A DNA stretch of 64,000 bases, taken from assembly GCA_030649945.1 (NCBI GenBank), contig JAUSFE010000039.1:47955-111954 (forward strand), given 5' to 3'. The translations under genes and the position numbers were made by a program. The DNA comes from Dehalococcoidia bacterium (lineage in GTDB: Bacteria; Chloroflexota; Dehalococcoidia; SM23-28-2; RBG-16-64-32). How positions within the stretch are numbered: the stretch's first letter is position 1; the number at the start of each line of letters is the position of its first letter. This document shows, in pieces, positions 17,505-26,469 of the stretch. Below the pieces are notes generated by a model. The model was not told the DNA's origin. It searched no databases and saw only the letters and a program-made list of their open reading frames with translations.

Positions 17505-19055
17505 ATGAATTTGCCAAAGCACAACGTGTTCAGCGCCCTGGAAAGAGCGGCCGCCTTCACCGCTACCGCCGGCGTCGGCGGACTGGTCGTCATCGATGGC
17601 CAGCTGCCCAGCGCCTTCAGCACCCTGTTCTTCGTGCCCATCATCTTCGTCGCCTATCGTTATCCGTTGTCGGTGGCGCTCGTCGTCGCGGGGCTGGCAT
17701 CGTTCTTCAGCAGCCCGGCTATGGCGCTGTTCGGCGTGCGGGTGGACGATTCGGTCCTGCCGGTGCTCTGGACCGGCTGGCCCGCGGTGTACCTGTTCCT
17801 GGCCGTCAGCCTGAACCAGTGGTCCAGCATCCAGGAGCAGCGCTCGCAACTGGACTTTACGGAGCAGCACCTGCTCGAGGTGCGGGCGCGCAACGACAAG
17901 CGGGAGCAGGAGCTGGAAACGCTCTCCGCCATCCACACGACGATCATCTCGGGCAGCGACGAGACGGCGGTGGTGGAGGAGATTACGCGCAGAGTGGCGG
18001 AGGTCTGCGGGGCGAAGGCGTGCATGATCATGGTGCCCGTGGGCACAACCGGTCTGCGGCCCTTCCTGCCGGTGGGCTTCACGGACGAGGTGTTCGCGCG
18101 CTTCTTCCCGAACGGCGCGCCCTACGGAGAGGGCGTGGACGGCTGGGCCATCCTGCACAAGCGCGTGGCCGCTTCCCAGAACGTGTTTAGAGACCCGCGC
18201 TATGAGCGGTTGAAGGACTTCGCGGCGGTAGTGGGCTTCGCCTCCGCCGCCGCGGCGCCGGTGGAGCTGGACCAGGAGACGTTCGGCGCGCTCGTCGTCT
18301 GCTACGCGGACGAGCGCGAGTTCACGCCGGAAGAGCTGACGCGGCTGGAGCGCCTGGCCGGGCAGACGGAACTCGCCATCCGCAGCGTGCGGCAGCGCGA
18401 ATCGCTGGCGCGGTTCGCTTTCGACACCGCGCTGGCGCTGACCGAGGCCATCGAGAGCCGCGATCCCTACACGGGCGACCACTGCCGCCGCCTGGCGGAG
18501 CACGCCGCCCTCACGGCGGCCAGGCTGGCGCTGCCCCCGCGCGACATAGAGATCGTGCGCCTGGGCGCCGCCCTGCACGATATGGGCAAGATCGTCGTCC
18601 CGGACTCCATTCTCAAGAAGGCGGACAAGCTGACGCCGGAGGAATACGCCGTCGTCAAGCAGCACTGCTACTCCGGCGGCCAGATCTGCAAGCGCGTGGG
18701 CTTTCTGATGAACGCATACCCCATCGTCTACCATCACCACGAGCGCTGGGACGGCAAGGGCTACCCGGACGGCCTGAGCGGCGAGCGTGTGCCGCAGGGC
18801 GCGCGCATAGTGGCGGTGGTCGACGCGTTCGACGCGATGACCACGGACCGCCCGTACCGCAAGGCGATGCGTTTCGATGAGGCGGAGGCGATCCTGCGCG
18901 ACGGCGCCGGCGGCCAATGGGACCCGACGATAGTGACGGTGTTCTTGGACACGGTCACGGTGCGCGGCGATCCGCACCCGGAAGACGGCCACCACGCCGA
19001 CGGCCATCGCCTGGACCTGCCGCACCAGCTCCAGGGCTCGGGCGAGCACCGCTAG
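17505..19055 (+). CDS. Membrane-bound GAF/HD-GYP signalling protein
   Basis: 516 residues. N-terminal block of about four TM helices (15-105: LFFVPIIFVAYRYP, VALVVAGLASFF, VYLFLAVSL), a coiled coil (110-140), a GAF domain (about 145-300) and an HD-GYP domain (about 310-485). HD signature ALHDMGKIVVPD and GYP region YHHHERWDGKGYPDGLSGE are intact, with the flanking DAFDAMTTDRPYRKA. Expected role: cyclic di-GMP (or related) phosphodiesterase responding to a signal sensed by the GAF domain. The short tail after residue 490 is low-complexity and His/Pro-rich. ATG at 17505 preferred; GTG at 17502 is possible. Confidence 0.9.
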   Translation: MNLPKHNVFSALERAAAFTATAGVGGLVVIDGQLPSAFSTLFFVPIIFVAYRYPLSVALVVAGLASFFSSPAMALFGVRVDDSVLPVLWTGWPAVYLFLAVSLNQWSSIQEQRSQLDFTEQHLLEVRARNDKREQELETLSAIHTTIISGSDETAVVEEITRRVAEVCGAKACMIMVPVGTTGLRPFLPVGFTDEVFARFFPNGAPYGEGVDGWAILHKRVAASQNVFRDPRYERLKDFAAVVGFASAAAAPVELDQETFGALVVCYADEREFTPEELTRLERLAGQTELAIRSVRQRESLARFAFDTALALTEAIESRDPYTGDHCRRLAEHAALTAARLALPPRDIEIVRLGAALHDMGKIVVPDSILKKADKLTPEEYAVVKQHCYSGGQICKRVGFLMNAYPIVYHHHERWDGKGYPDGLSGERVPQGARIVAVVDAFDAMTTDRPYRKAMRFDEAEAILRDGAGGQWDPTIVTVFLDTVTVRGDPHPEDGHHADGHRLDLPHQLQGSGEHR

Positions 19056-19076
19056 CCCGAAGGAGCGGACCCACGC

Positions 19077-19625
19077 CGTAGGGCCGCCGCTCGGGGATGG
19101 GGGTAGGGCGTGGGGTGCCGCGCCCACAGCGCCACCCGTCGCACGGAACATCCGCGTCGGGCGAACACGGGCCGCCGTAGGGGCGAATGGCATTCGCCCG
19201 CACCCCGCGCGGGGACGGGGGTAGCGTGGTGGGTGCCGCACCCTCAGCGCCACCCGTCGCACGGAACATCCGCGTCGGGCTGAACACGGGCCGCCGTAGG
19301 GGCGAATGGCATTCGCCCGCACCCCGCTCGGGGAGGGGGGCAGGGCGTGGGGTGCCGCGCCCACAGCGCCACCCGTCGCACGAGCATCCGCGTCGGGTTG
19401 AACACGGGCCGCCGTAGAGGCGAATGGCATTCGCCCGCACCCCGCTCGGGGATGGGGGCAGGGCGTGGGGTGCCGCGCCCTCAGCGCCACCCGTCGCACG
19501 AGCATCAGCGTCGGGTTGAACACGGGCCGCCGTAGGGGCGAATGGCATTCGCCCGCACCCCGCTCGGGGATGGGGGTAGGGTGGGGGGTGCCGCGCCCAC
19601 AGCGCCACCCGTCGCACGAGCACCG
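19077..19625. repeat. Family D tandem array, about five units
   Basis: About five copies of a 118-119 bp unit (starts near 19077, 19168, 19293, 19412 and 19530). Each has the palindrome GGGCGAATGGCATTCGCCC, a cgctcggggatggggg segment and a cagcgccacccgtcgcacg segment. The first unit lacks the palindrome. The repeat fills the gap between the converging HD-GYP and dinB genes. Units differ by point changes, so it is not a recent amplification. It is not a CRISPR: the unit is too long and there are no unique spacers. Confidence 0.9.
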
Positions 19626-19660
19626 CTGGCGGTCCCCGCTCGCGCTAAACCGCCACACCC

Positions 19661-20764
19661 TCAATCACGCCGCGGCGCCGGGGTTCGTCCCGCCTCGCCG
19701 GCGGCGCTCCACAGCGATAGCTGGTCCGGCTGTCCCTCCCCCAGCTTCGCGCCGTGTATCCCCAGCAGCCGGAACTTATCGCCCGGCTGTACCACGGCGT
19801 CCAGCAGGCCCGCGGCGGCGCTCTCAATCTCCTCCGCGTCGTCTGTGGGCTCCGGGCGGGTGGTCTGGCGCGTGATCGTGTGGAAGTCCGCGTAGCGCAG
19901 CTTCAACACCACTGTCCTGGCGCGAGACCCGCCCTGCGACAGCCGCTCGGCGACCTCATTCGCCAGGCGCGCCAGCTGCTCCCGCAGCTCCGGGCCGTCC
20001 GCCAGGTCGCGCGGGAAGGTGGTCTCCGCGCCCACGGACTTGCGCTCGTGCTCCGTCTCCACGGCGCGGTCATCCCGCCCCCGTGCCATCTCTTGGACTG
20101 CCAGGCCGCGGGCGCCGAAGAGCGCCTCCAGCTGCTGCGGCCGCGCGCCGGCGATGTCGCCGATCGTGTGCAACCCGGCCGCGGCGAGGACGCTCTCGGC
20201 CCTGGGGCCGACGCCCCAGAGGGCGCGCGCGGGCAGCGGCGCCAGGAACGCCTCCTCGGCCCCGGGCGCCACGATCACCAGCCCGTCCGGCTTCTGCATG
20301 TCGGAGGCGATCTTGGCGACGGTCTTGTTCGTGCCCGCGCCTACCGAGACAGTGAGGCCGGTGCGCTCCTTCACGCGGCGCTTCAGGCGGCGTGCCAGGG
20401 CTTCCGCGCCGCCGTAACGGCGCACCTGCGCGGTGACGTCCAGGAACGCCTCGTCCAGGGAGAGCGGCTCCACTAGCGGTGTGACGGCCCGGAAGACGGA
20501 CATCACCTGGCGGGAGACTTCGCCGTAACGGCCGAAGCGCGGGGAGACGCGCACGGCCTGCGGGCAGAGGCGCAGGGCGCGGCTCATGGGCATGGCGGAG
20601 TGGATGCCGAAGCGGCGGGCCTCGTAGGAGGCGGCCGCGACCACGCCGCGGGCCTCCGGCGGGCCGCCGACGACGACGGGCCTGCCCCGCAGCTCCGGCC
20701 GGTCCAGCTGCTCTACGGAGGCGTAGAAAGCGTCGAGGTCTGCGTGCAGGATGGTCCTGGCCAC
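19661..20764 (-). CDS. dinB: DNA polymerase IV (Y-family)
   Basis: 367 residues, normal length. Translesion polymerase. Catalytic acidic residues in ILHADLDAFYASVEQ (Asp9) and LSLDEAFLDVT (Asp103-Glu104), plus SYEARRFGIHSAMP and LTVSVGAGTNKTVAKIAS. The little-finger region fits. The C-terminus does not show a clear beta-clamp motif. The GTG at 20764 is the start; there is no strong ribosome binding site. It is probably SOS- or damage-related, but I see no LexA box. Confidence 0.93.
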   Translation of the reverse strand: MARTILHADLDAFYASVEQLDRPELRGRPVVVGGPPEARGVVAAASYEARRFGIHSAMPMSRALRLCPQAVRVSPRFGRYGEVSRQVMSVFRAVTPLVEPLSLDEAFLDVTAQVRRYGGAEALARRLKRRVKERTGLTVSVGAGTNKTVAKIASDMQKPDGLVIVAPGAEEAFLAPLPARALWGVGPRAESVLAAAGLHTIGDIAGARPQQLEALFGARGLAVQEMARGRDDRAVETEHERKSVGAETTFPRDLADGPELREQLARLANEVAERLSQGGSRARTVVLKLRYADFHTITRQTTRPEPTDDAEEIESAAAGLLDAVVQPGDKFRLLGIHGAKLGEGQPDQLSLWSAAGEAGRTPAPRRD

Positions 20765-20873
20765 GCCAACATCTTAACGCCGGGCGCGTACACCGGTGCG
20801 GGGTAAACGGCACGCGATGCGGCCGCGCCCTGCGTGGCGCTCGCGGCTGCCGGTGCTACACTTGTCCTGCGAA

Positions 20874-21923
20874 ATGGTTGACCAGATCAGGGTTCCCAAG
20901 CGCCGGTACCGCACCGGCGACCAGGCGCTGGACGTGAAGATCGCCGAGCTGATAGAGGCCAGCGGCTTTACGGCGGACGCGGATCTCCTGCAGGAGATGA
21001 TCACCACCTGCTTCCGCCTCACCCGTGACCGCTCGCACCGGGGCGAGATGAAGCTGGTGAACGCGGCGCTCAAGGAGTTCGCGTACTCGTTCAAGGTGTT
21101 CAAGGGATACCGCAACTTCCGCAAGGTCACCATCTTCGGCTCCGCGCGGACCGTCCCCGAAGACCCGGTCTACGACTACACGCGCCGCTTCGCGAAGGCG
21201 ATCGCGGAGCGCAACTGGATGGTGATCACGGGCGCCGGACCGGGGATCATGGCCGCCGGCCACGAGGGCGCGGGCGCCGAGCGCAGCTTTGGGGCGGCGA
21301 TTCGCCTGCCCCTGGAGTCCGAGCCCAACATGTTCATCGAGGGCGACGCCAAGCTCATCAACTTCAAGTACTTCTTCACCCGCAAGGTGACGTTCCTGAA
21401 GGAGTCCGACGGGTTCGCGCTGTTCCCCGGCGGTTTTGGGACGCTGGACGAGGCGTTTGAACTGCTGACGCTGATGCAGACGGGCAAGACAGACCTGCAC
21501 CCAATAGTGCTGCTGGAGCCGCCGGGCGGGACCTACTGGGCGGACTGGCTGGAGTTCATCAACCACCACCTGGTGGCGCGCGAACTGGTCTCCAGGGAAG
21601 ACCTCTTCCTGATGCGGCGGTGCGAGACTATAGAGGCGGCGGTGGAGGAGATCGTCAGCTTCCACCGGAACTACCAGTCGCAGCGCTATGTGGACGGGAC
21701 GCTTGTACTGCGCCTGCTGCGCCTGCCGCCGGCGGCGGAGCTGGACCGGCTGGCGCTGGAGTTTGCGGACATCCTGAAGACGCCCTCGCTCCAGCCGGTG
21801 CCGCCCAGCGCCGCAGAGGTGGCGGGCAACGATGCGCTGGGGTGCGTGCGGCTGGCGCTGGAGTTCAACCAGTCCAGCTTCGGGCGGCTGCGCCAGCTGG
21901 TGGACGAGCTGAACCGGCATTAG
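20874..21923 (+). CDS. LOG family protein (long form)
   Basis: 349 residues. Rossmann-like LOG/lysine decarboxylase-like fold with VTIFGSARTVPEDP, VITGAGPGIMAAGHEGAG and the signature PGGFGTLDEAFELL. LOG enzymes release free base from cytokinin or purine nucleoside monophosphates; the long forms resemble PpnN-like nucleosidases. The extra N-terminus (1-85) and C-terminus (270-349) are helical. A TACACT box lies about 16 nt upstream of the ATG. The TAG stop is the first three bases of the family C element that follows. Confidence 0.85.
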   Translation: MVDQIRVPKRRYRTGDQALDVKIAELIEASGFTADADLLQEMITTCFRLTRDRSHRGEMKLVNAALKEFAYSFKVFKGYRNFRKVTIFGSARTVPEDPVYDYTRRFAKAIAERNWMVITGAGPGIMAAGHEGAGAERSFGAAIRLPLESEPNMFIEGDAKLINFKYFFTRKVTFLKESDGFALFPGGFGTLDEAFELLTLMQTGKTDLHPIVLLEPPGGTYWADWLEFINHHLVARELVSREDLFLMRRCETIEAAVEEIVSFHRNYQSQRYVDGTLVLRLLRLPPAAELDRLALEFADILKTPSLQPVPPSAAEVAGNDALGCVRLALEFNQSSFGRLRQLVDELNRH

Positions 21924-22317
21924 TGTACCGTCTCTAACATGCCTTGACTGTATCCCCGTGGTATCGAACGATCTTCCGCGATCTGGATGGCGTTGGAGCG
22001 CCGCGTCATCCCGGCTGTCATCCTGAGCGCGACGACATCTGCCACGTGGCTCTGCGCAGCTTCGCGAAGGGATCTGGGGTGGGGCAGACCTGCGAGTGTA
22101 GGGGCGCAGCACACGCGGCAGCGGCCGGATATCACGACTTCATCAGGTCAAGACGATGCGGCTCAGACAGTACGGACTGGCGTGTGCTGCGCCCTACGAT
22201 GGCGCGCCCGAACCCCTGGTGTACCGTCTCCAAAATACCTTGACTGCATTCCCGTGGTATCGAACGCTCTCTTCACAGGTGCGCCGTAGCAAAGCTGTGT
22301 TAGAGACACCACATTAG
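21921..22317. mobile_element. Family C MITE-like element, copy 1, with a nested inverted repeat
   Basis: 397 bp from TAGTGTACCGTCTC to the complementary right end GAGACACCACATTAG. Interior: tgtatccccgtggta, cgacatctgccacgtggctc and cgaagggatctggggtgggg, shared with the other C copies. It contains an inserted palindromic block bounded by an 18-bp inverted repeat (22098-22115 and 22180-22196). The left TAG is the stop codon of the LOG gene. Confidence 0.75.
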
Positions 22318-22448
22318 CCGGCGATCGAGATGTAGCGCAGGGCCTTCAGGCCCCGCAGACTCCGTGCAGGAGCCGTCCGCCGGCGCGCCGCCACTCACGC
22401 CGCCACGTCCAACGCGGCCACCGCTGTCCTGAGCCACTCTCCTCGCTA

Positions 22449-22781
22449 TCAGGGCGCGGGTGCCTGGGAATCGCCGCCGCGGGGGCGCGCGCAGGGGTCC
22501 GGCGGCGGCGTCTCGCGCTCGGATTGGCTGCGGGCGGCGAGGCGGTAGCCGGTCACCAGGAGCTGCGCCGCGCGGTAGCCCTGGCCGTAGCCCTGTCTGT
22601 ACGGGTCGGTCTCCTCTACGATCGCGACGTCCGCAGTCTCCGGGTGCTCGCAGGCCTGCTCCAGGCCATCCGCGTACCCGTCCGCGTAACCGCCTTCTGC
22701 CGATCCGCCGCTGCCGCCGCACGCCGCCAGCAGCGCCAGTCCGGGGACGATGAGCAGCAGGAGCGCCGGGCGCATTGGCAT
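22449..22781 (-). CDS. Small secreted lipoprotein
   Basis: 110 residues. Signal peptide ALLLLIVPGLALLAACGG with lipobox LLAAC. The mature part has a repeated GYADGYADG and GYGQGYRAAQ pattern and a Pro-rich tail. The function is unknown; Gly-Tyr-Xaa-Asp/Gln-Gly periodicity is seen in some surface proteins but assigns no activity. It sits between family C and family A elements in a repeat-dense area. No clear ribosome binding site. Confidence 0.6.
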   Translation of the reverse strand: MPMRPALLLLIVPGLALLAACGGSGGSAEGGYADGYADGLEQACEHPETADVAIVEETDPYRQGYGQGYRAAQLLVTGYRLAARSQSERETPPPDPCARPRGGDSQAPAP

Positions 22782-22786
22782 ACGCC

Positions 22787-23055
22787 CTAGGTGTAGTTCC
22801 CGCGGACGTTGTTTACAGGGAACCGTCCTGAAGAGGCCGCCCGCCCCAGGCGGGGGGTGTTCGGCAGCCGCTCATGGTACGAGTACCTCACGATGAGCGG
22901 GTCGCGGCCATTTGGCTGCCTGCGGATTACGGCCAACTCCCTTCCCGCTCGCCCTGAGGCACTCGTAGGGCGAGCGGAGGAGGTCGCCGCGATACAAGCG
23001 AATGCCCTCTCTGCCTTCGTTGACTGTCAACAACCTCTGTGGGAACCACACCTAG
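22787..23055. mobile_element. Family A MITE-like element, copy 3 (variant core)
   Basis: 269 bp with the cleanest ends in the family: left CTAGGTGTAGTTCCCGCGG, right end complementary (caacctctgtgggaaccacacctag region). The core differs from other A copies: no gggggtctggggg hairpin, but a cgccctgaggcactcgtagggcg palindrome. Non-coding. Confidence 0.75.
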
Positions 23056-23127
23056 GCGCCGGCTGAGGGGGAGCGCGGGCGGCCTCCCCCCGGCCGCAGA
23101 TGCCAACCACATGACGCTGGGCACGGC

Positions 23128-23913
23128 CTAGCGGCCCTCGAAGGTCGGCTCGCGCTTCTCCAGGAAGGCGCGGGCGGCCTCCCTGTGGTCGCGGGTCATC
23201 CCGGTCATGATCATGCCCTCGGCCTCGGCGTGGAGCAGGGTCGTAAAGTCGGACACGAGGGCGAGGTTCATGTTCTGCTTCATGCGGGCGAGCGCGATGG
23301 GCGGGCCGGCGGCGATGCGCTGGGCCAGGGCCATGGTCTCGTCGCGCAGACCGTCGTCCCGGACAGCGCGGTTGACGATGCCCAGGCGCTCGGCCTCGCG
23401 GGCGTCCAGCATCCCGGCCGTGAAGTAGAGCTCGCGCGCCTTCGCCGGGCCCAGGAGGCGCTGGAGCATCCAGGTGCCGCCGAAATCGCCGGAGAAGCCG
23501 ACGCGGGCGAAGGCGGTGCCCAGGCGGGCGCTCTCGGCCGCGATGCGCAGGTCGCAGCAGAGGGCAAGGCTCAGGCCGGCGCCGGCGGCGGGGCCGTTGA
23601 TCATGGCGATGGTGGGCTTGGGCATCTCGTGCAGCAGGCGGGAGGACTCCTCCTGGCGCCGCAGCCGCTCCACCGGGTTTTCGGTGATCACCCCGGCGGC
23701 CATGGCGGAGATGTCGCCGCCGGCGCAGAAGCCGCGGCCCGCGCCGGTCAGAATGACGCAGCGGACCTGCGGGTCGCCGGCCACGCGCTCCAGGACGCCC
23801 GGCAGCGCGTCCAGCAGCTCCGGGTTGAGGGCGTTCAGCTTCTCCGGACGGTTCAGGGTCACCGTGGCCACGTGATCGGCGATTTCCAGGAGGACGGTAT
23901 CGTCCGCAGTCAT
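23128..23913 (-). CDS. Enoyl-CoA hydratase/isomerase (crotonase family)
   Basis: 261 residues. Crotonase fold with TLNRPEKLNALNPEL, the oxyanion-hole segment CAGGDISAM, PTIAMINGPAAGAGLSLAL (second oxyanion Gly) and GFSGDFGGTWMLQRLLG. The usual hydratase Glu pair is not obvious (the second site reads GFSGDFG), as in PaaG/isomerase-like members, so isomerase or another crotonase activity is possible. GGAGGG is 7 nt before the ATG. Stands alone. Confidence 0.87.
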   Translation of the reverse strand: MTADDTVLLEIADHVATVTLNRPEKLNALNPELLDALPGVLERVAGDPQVRCVILTGAGRGFCAGGDISAMAAGVITENPVERLRRQEESSRLLHEMPKPTIAMINGPAAGAGLSLALCCDLRIAAESARLGTAFARVGFSGDFGGTWMLQRLLGPAKARELYFTAGMLDAREAERLGIVNRAVRDDGLRDETMALAQRIAAGPPIALARMKQNMNLALVSDFTTLLHAEAEGMIMTGMTRDHREAARAFLEKREPTFEGR

Positions 23914-24152
23914 CTGATTTTCCCTCCAGTTGTTCGGCGCGAATATCGTGCGCAGGCCTCATCATAAGTGACGGCGGGCGGCATGAAAAGGCAGGTTCGC
24001 CGCCCGCTTCGCAGGATTGGCTGTGCCGGCTGGCGCGTAGTTGTGAACAAATTGCGCCCCAGTGGCCTTGACTCAGCCCTTCTCCACGCTATGCTAAGCG
24101 GCAACGGGAAGGGTAAGCATAAGCGTATCCGTTTGCAGCGGAAAGGAGTCTC

Positions 24153-24293
24153 ATGGAAGGTTATTGCTTGAAGTGCCGGACCAAGCGGGAGATCAAGAAC
24201 GCTACGAAGGTGACCCTCAAGAACGGCCGGCCCGCCACACAGGGCCTTTGCCCGGTCTGCGGGACCAAGATCACCCGCATCGGGAAGAGCTAA
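24153..24293 (+). CDS. DUF5679-type zinc-ribbon small protein
   Basis: 46 residues. Begins MEGYCLKCRTKREIKN and ends GLCPVCGTKITRIGKS, with two CxxC pairs (CLKC and CPVC) forming a zinc ribbon and a TLKNGRPATQG linker. The pattern fits the DUF5679 family as I recall it. Function unknown; nucleic-acid binding or protein interaction is possible. AAAGGAG is 7 nt before the ATG. The stop is 47 bp before the VOC gene, same strand. Confidence 0.8.
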   Translation: MEGYCLKCRTKREIKNATKVTLKNGRPATQGLCPVCGTKITRIGKS

Positions 24294-24340
24294 CCTTCCC
24301 GGGCACTCCATCCCCGGCCCAAAGCCACGGGGAGGCTACG

Positions 24341-25189
24341 ATGCTGGAGCGCGTAGACCGGGTGCAGTTGGCGGTGCGCGACCGCGCGGCGGCCGCACAG
24401 ACCTTCCGCGACATCTTGGGCGCGCAGGTGGTCCGCGAGGATCGGCTCCGGCTATACGCGGCCAGCCGCACGGTGGTGCAGGCCGGGGAGAGCGAGTTCG
24501 AACTACTGGAGCCGGCGGGCGAGGGCGCCCTGGCCCAGCACCTGGACAGGTGGGGCGAGGGCATCTTCGCCGCCGGCTTCTCCACGCCCGACCCGGCGTC
24601 TCTCTCCGGCCGCCTGGAGGGTGCCGGACTGCAGTTCGTGGAAGAGGCGGGCCAGTTGTTCATCGACCCCGGCCAGACGCGCGGGATGCGCACCGTCATC
24701 TCGCAGTCTCGGGACCGGCAGCCGGCGGGGCTCATCTCGCGGCTGTACGAGGTGACGAACATCGTCGCCGACCACCAGGAGGCGGCGGCCTTCTACGCGC
24801 GCGCCTTCGGGCTGGACAGCTCGCGGTTCCATAAGCTCAACAGCGAGCGCTGGGGCTACGTGGGCACGCTCACCCTGTTCGGCCCGCCCCAGCGGCTGGA
24901 CCGCATTGAGCTGACGCAGATCACGGAGCCCTCGCTGGCCATGGGGCGGTACTTCGCGCGGCGGGGGCCGTCCATCTACATGTGCTACGCGGAGGCGCCG
25001 GACGTGGGCGCCATCCAGCGGCGGCTGGAGGAGCGCGGCGCCCGCTACACGCCGCAGCCGGAGGAACCGGAGGGCGGGCTCTTCATCCACCCGTCCGCGC
25101 TGCACGGCATGCTCATGGGCATCAGCCGCACGGACCTGGCCTGGCTCTGGTCTGGGGCGCCGGAGCGGTCGCGCTCAAGCCGAGCCTGA
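24341..25189 (+). CDS. Tandem VOC/glyoxalase-fold protein
   Basis: 282 residues, two vicinal-oxygen-chelate domains (about 1-125 and 135-270). Domain 1: VDRVQLAVRDRAAAAQTFRDIL. Domain 2: YEVTNIVADHQEAAAFYARAFG. The metal-ligand positions are incompletely conserved (no clear H-E-H-E set), so a dioxygenase/lyase activity cannot be assigned. GGGGAGG is 7 nt before the ATG. The 3' end overlaps the converging histidine kinase gene by 15 bp. Confidence 0.8.
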   Translation: MLERVDRVQLAVRDRAAAAQTFRDILGAQVVREDRLRLYAASRTVVQAGESEFELLEPAGEGALAQHLDRWGEGIFAAGFSTPDPASLSGRLEGAGLQFVEEAGQLFIDPGQTRGMRTVISQSRDRQPAGLISRLYEVTNIVADHQEAAAFYARAFGLDSSRFHKLNSERWGYVGTLTLFGPPQRLDRIELTQITEPSLAMGRYFARRGPSIYMCYAEAPDVGAIQRRLEERGARYTPQPEEPEGGLFIHPSALHGMLMGISRTDLAWLWSGAPERSRSSRA

Positions 25190-26467
25190 ACGCGCCCCCG
25201 GCAGCTCCACCGTAACCACCGTCCCGCGGCCCACCGCGCTCTCGATGCTGATCGTCCCCCGGTGCGCGTCCACGATCCACTTCGCGATGGCCAGCCCCAG
25301 GCCCGTGCCGCCCATCTCCCGCGAGCGCGCCTTGTCCGCCCGGTAGAAGCGCTCGAAGATGTGCGGCAGCGCTTCCGCCGCAATTCCCCGGCCCGTGTCG
25401 CGAACCCGCAGGAACACCCTGCCGCCGCCGCGCTCCACGTCAACCGTGACAGAGGCGCCCTCATCGCTGTACTTGATGGAGTTGTCCAGGAGGATATTCA
25501 GCAGCTCCCGCACCAGCGTTTCGTCGCCGTGAACGGGGGCCGGCCCGCCGGCGTGGAGCTGGAGGTTGATCTGCCTGGGCGCCGCCAGCAGGCGCATCTG
25601 GCGGACGGCCTCGGAGGCGGTCTCGGACACGTCCACGAGCTCCGTGAGGACGGGCGCCTCGCCGGCGTCGGCGCGGGCTAGCTTCAGCATCTGGGTGACG
25701 AGGTTGCTCAGGCGGTCCGTCTCCTGGATGATATCGTCTGCGGAGGGGCCGCCGTCTCCCGCGGCCTCCCGCTGTTCGCGCCCCATGATCTCGGCGTTGG
25801 CGCGGATCAGGGCGAGGGGAGTGCGCAGCTCATGCGAGGCGTCCGCGATGAAGCGGCGCTGGCGCTCCATAGAGACCTGGATGGGGCGCAGGGCGCGTCC
25901 GGCGACGAGGAAGCCGCCGGCGAGCGCGAGGAGCAGGCCGCCGGCGCCGCCTCCCGCCAGGACCAGGACCAGGCGGTTCAGCGCCTGACGCTCCGGCTCC
26001 GTGCTGCGGCCGATCTCCAGCACGAAGAGCCGGCCCCGCGGCCCGGCCAGTGGCAGCAGGTAGACGCGCAGGTCGTCGCCCTCCGACGAATGCGTATCGA
26101 CGAACCGGGGGCCGCCGCTGAGCGCGCCCTGAAGGTCGCTCATCTGCGCCAGGCCTTCCGGCCCCACGTTGGGGGAGCTGGCCACGATCAGCCCGTCGTC
26201 CGCCACCATCGCGTAGAAGTAGCCGCCGACGGTAAAGGCGGGGCCGATGGTGATATCGCCGATGGGGGCGCCCAGCCCGATGCGCTGGACGATCTGGTCG
26301 CCGATGGGGCGCAGGTCGCGGTGGGCCCGCGATTCCAGGCCGCTGTCCACCTGGTCGTAGAGCGAGTTGCGGGCGACGGCATAGACGGTGACGCCGATGA
26401 CGGCGAGGATGAGGGCGAGAGCGCCGGCGAACCACAGGGTGAGGCCCCAGCGGGCCTTGCTGAACAA
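25175..26467 (-). CDS. Sensor histidine kinase
   Basis: 430 residues. TM1 (about 10-32), an extracytoplasmic sensor region (35-165), TM2 (165-190), a short HAMP-like linker, then DHp with SHELRTPLALIRANAE (phospho-acceptor His212) and the ATPase domain with N box LLDNSIKYS, G1 VRDTGRGI, F box IFERFYR and G2 GGTGLGLAIAKWIV. Forms a two-component system with the response regulator gene immediately upstream (2-bp gap). The signal is unknown. Confidence 0.93.
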   Translation of the reverse strand: MFSKARWGLTLWFAGALALILAVIGVTVYAVARNSLYDQVDSGLESRAHRDLRPIGDQIVQRIGLGAPIGDITIGPAFTVGGYFYAMVADDGLIVASSPNVGPEGLAQMSDLQGALSGGPRFVDTHSSEGDDLRVYLLPLAGPRGRLFVLEIGRSTEPERQALNRLVLVLAGGGAGGLLLALAGGFLVAGRALRPIQVSMERQRRFIADASHELRTPLALIRANAEIMGREQREAAGDGGPSADDIIQETDRLSNLVTQMLKLARADAGEAPVLTELVDVSETASEAVRQMRLLAAPRQINLQLHAGGPAPVHGDETLVRELLNILLDNSIKYSDEGASVTVDVERGGGRVFLRVRDTGRGIAAEALPHIFERFYRADKARSREMGGTGLGLAIAKWIVDAHRGTISIESAVGRGTVVTVELPGARSGSA

Positions 26468-26469
26468 CG

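Noticed and set aside
19077..19625. CRISPR-like tandem array
   Set aside because: Units are about 118 bp with no unique spacers and no cas genes; they are a dispersed tandem repeat (family D).
17466..19664. 732-residue minus-strand open frame antisense to the HD-GYP gene
   Set aside because: High GC gives long antisense frames; it lacks domains and runs through the family D array.
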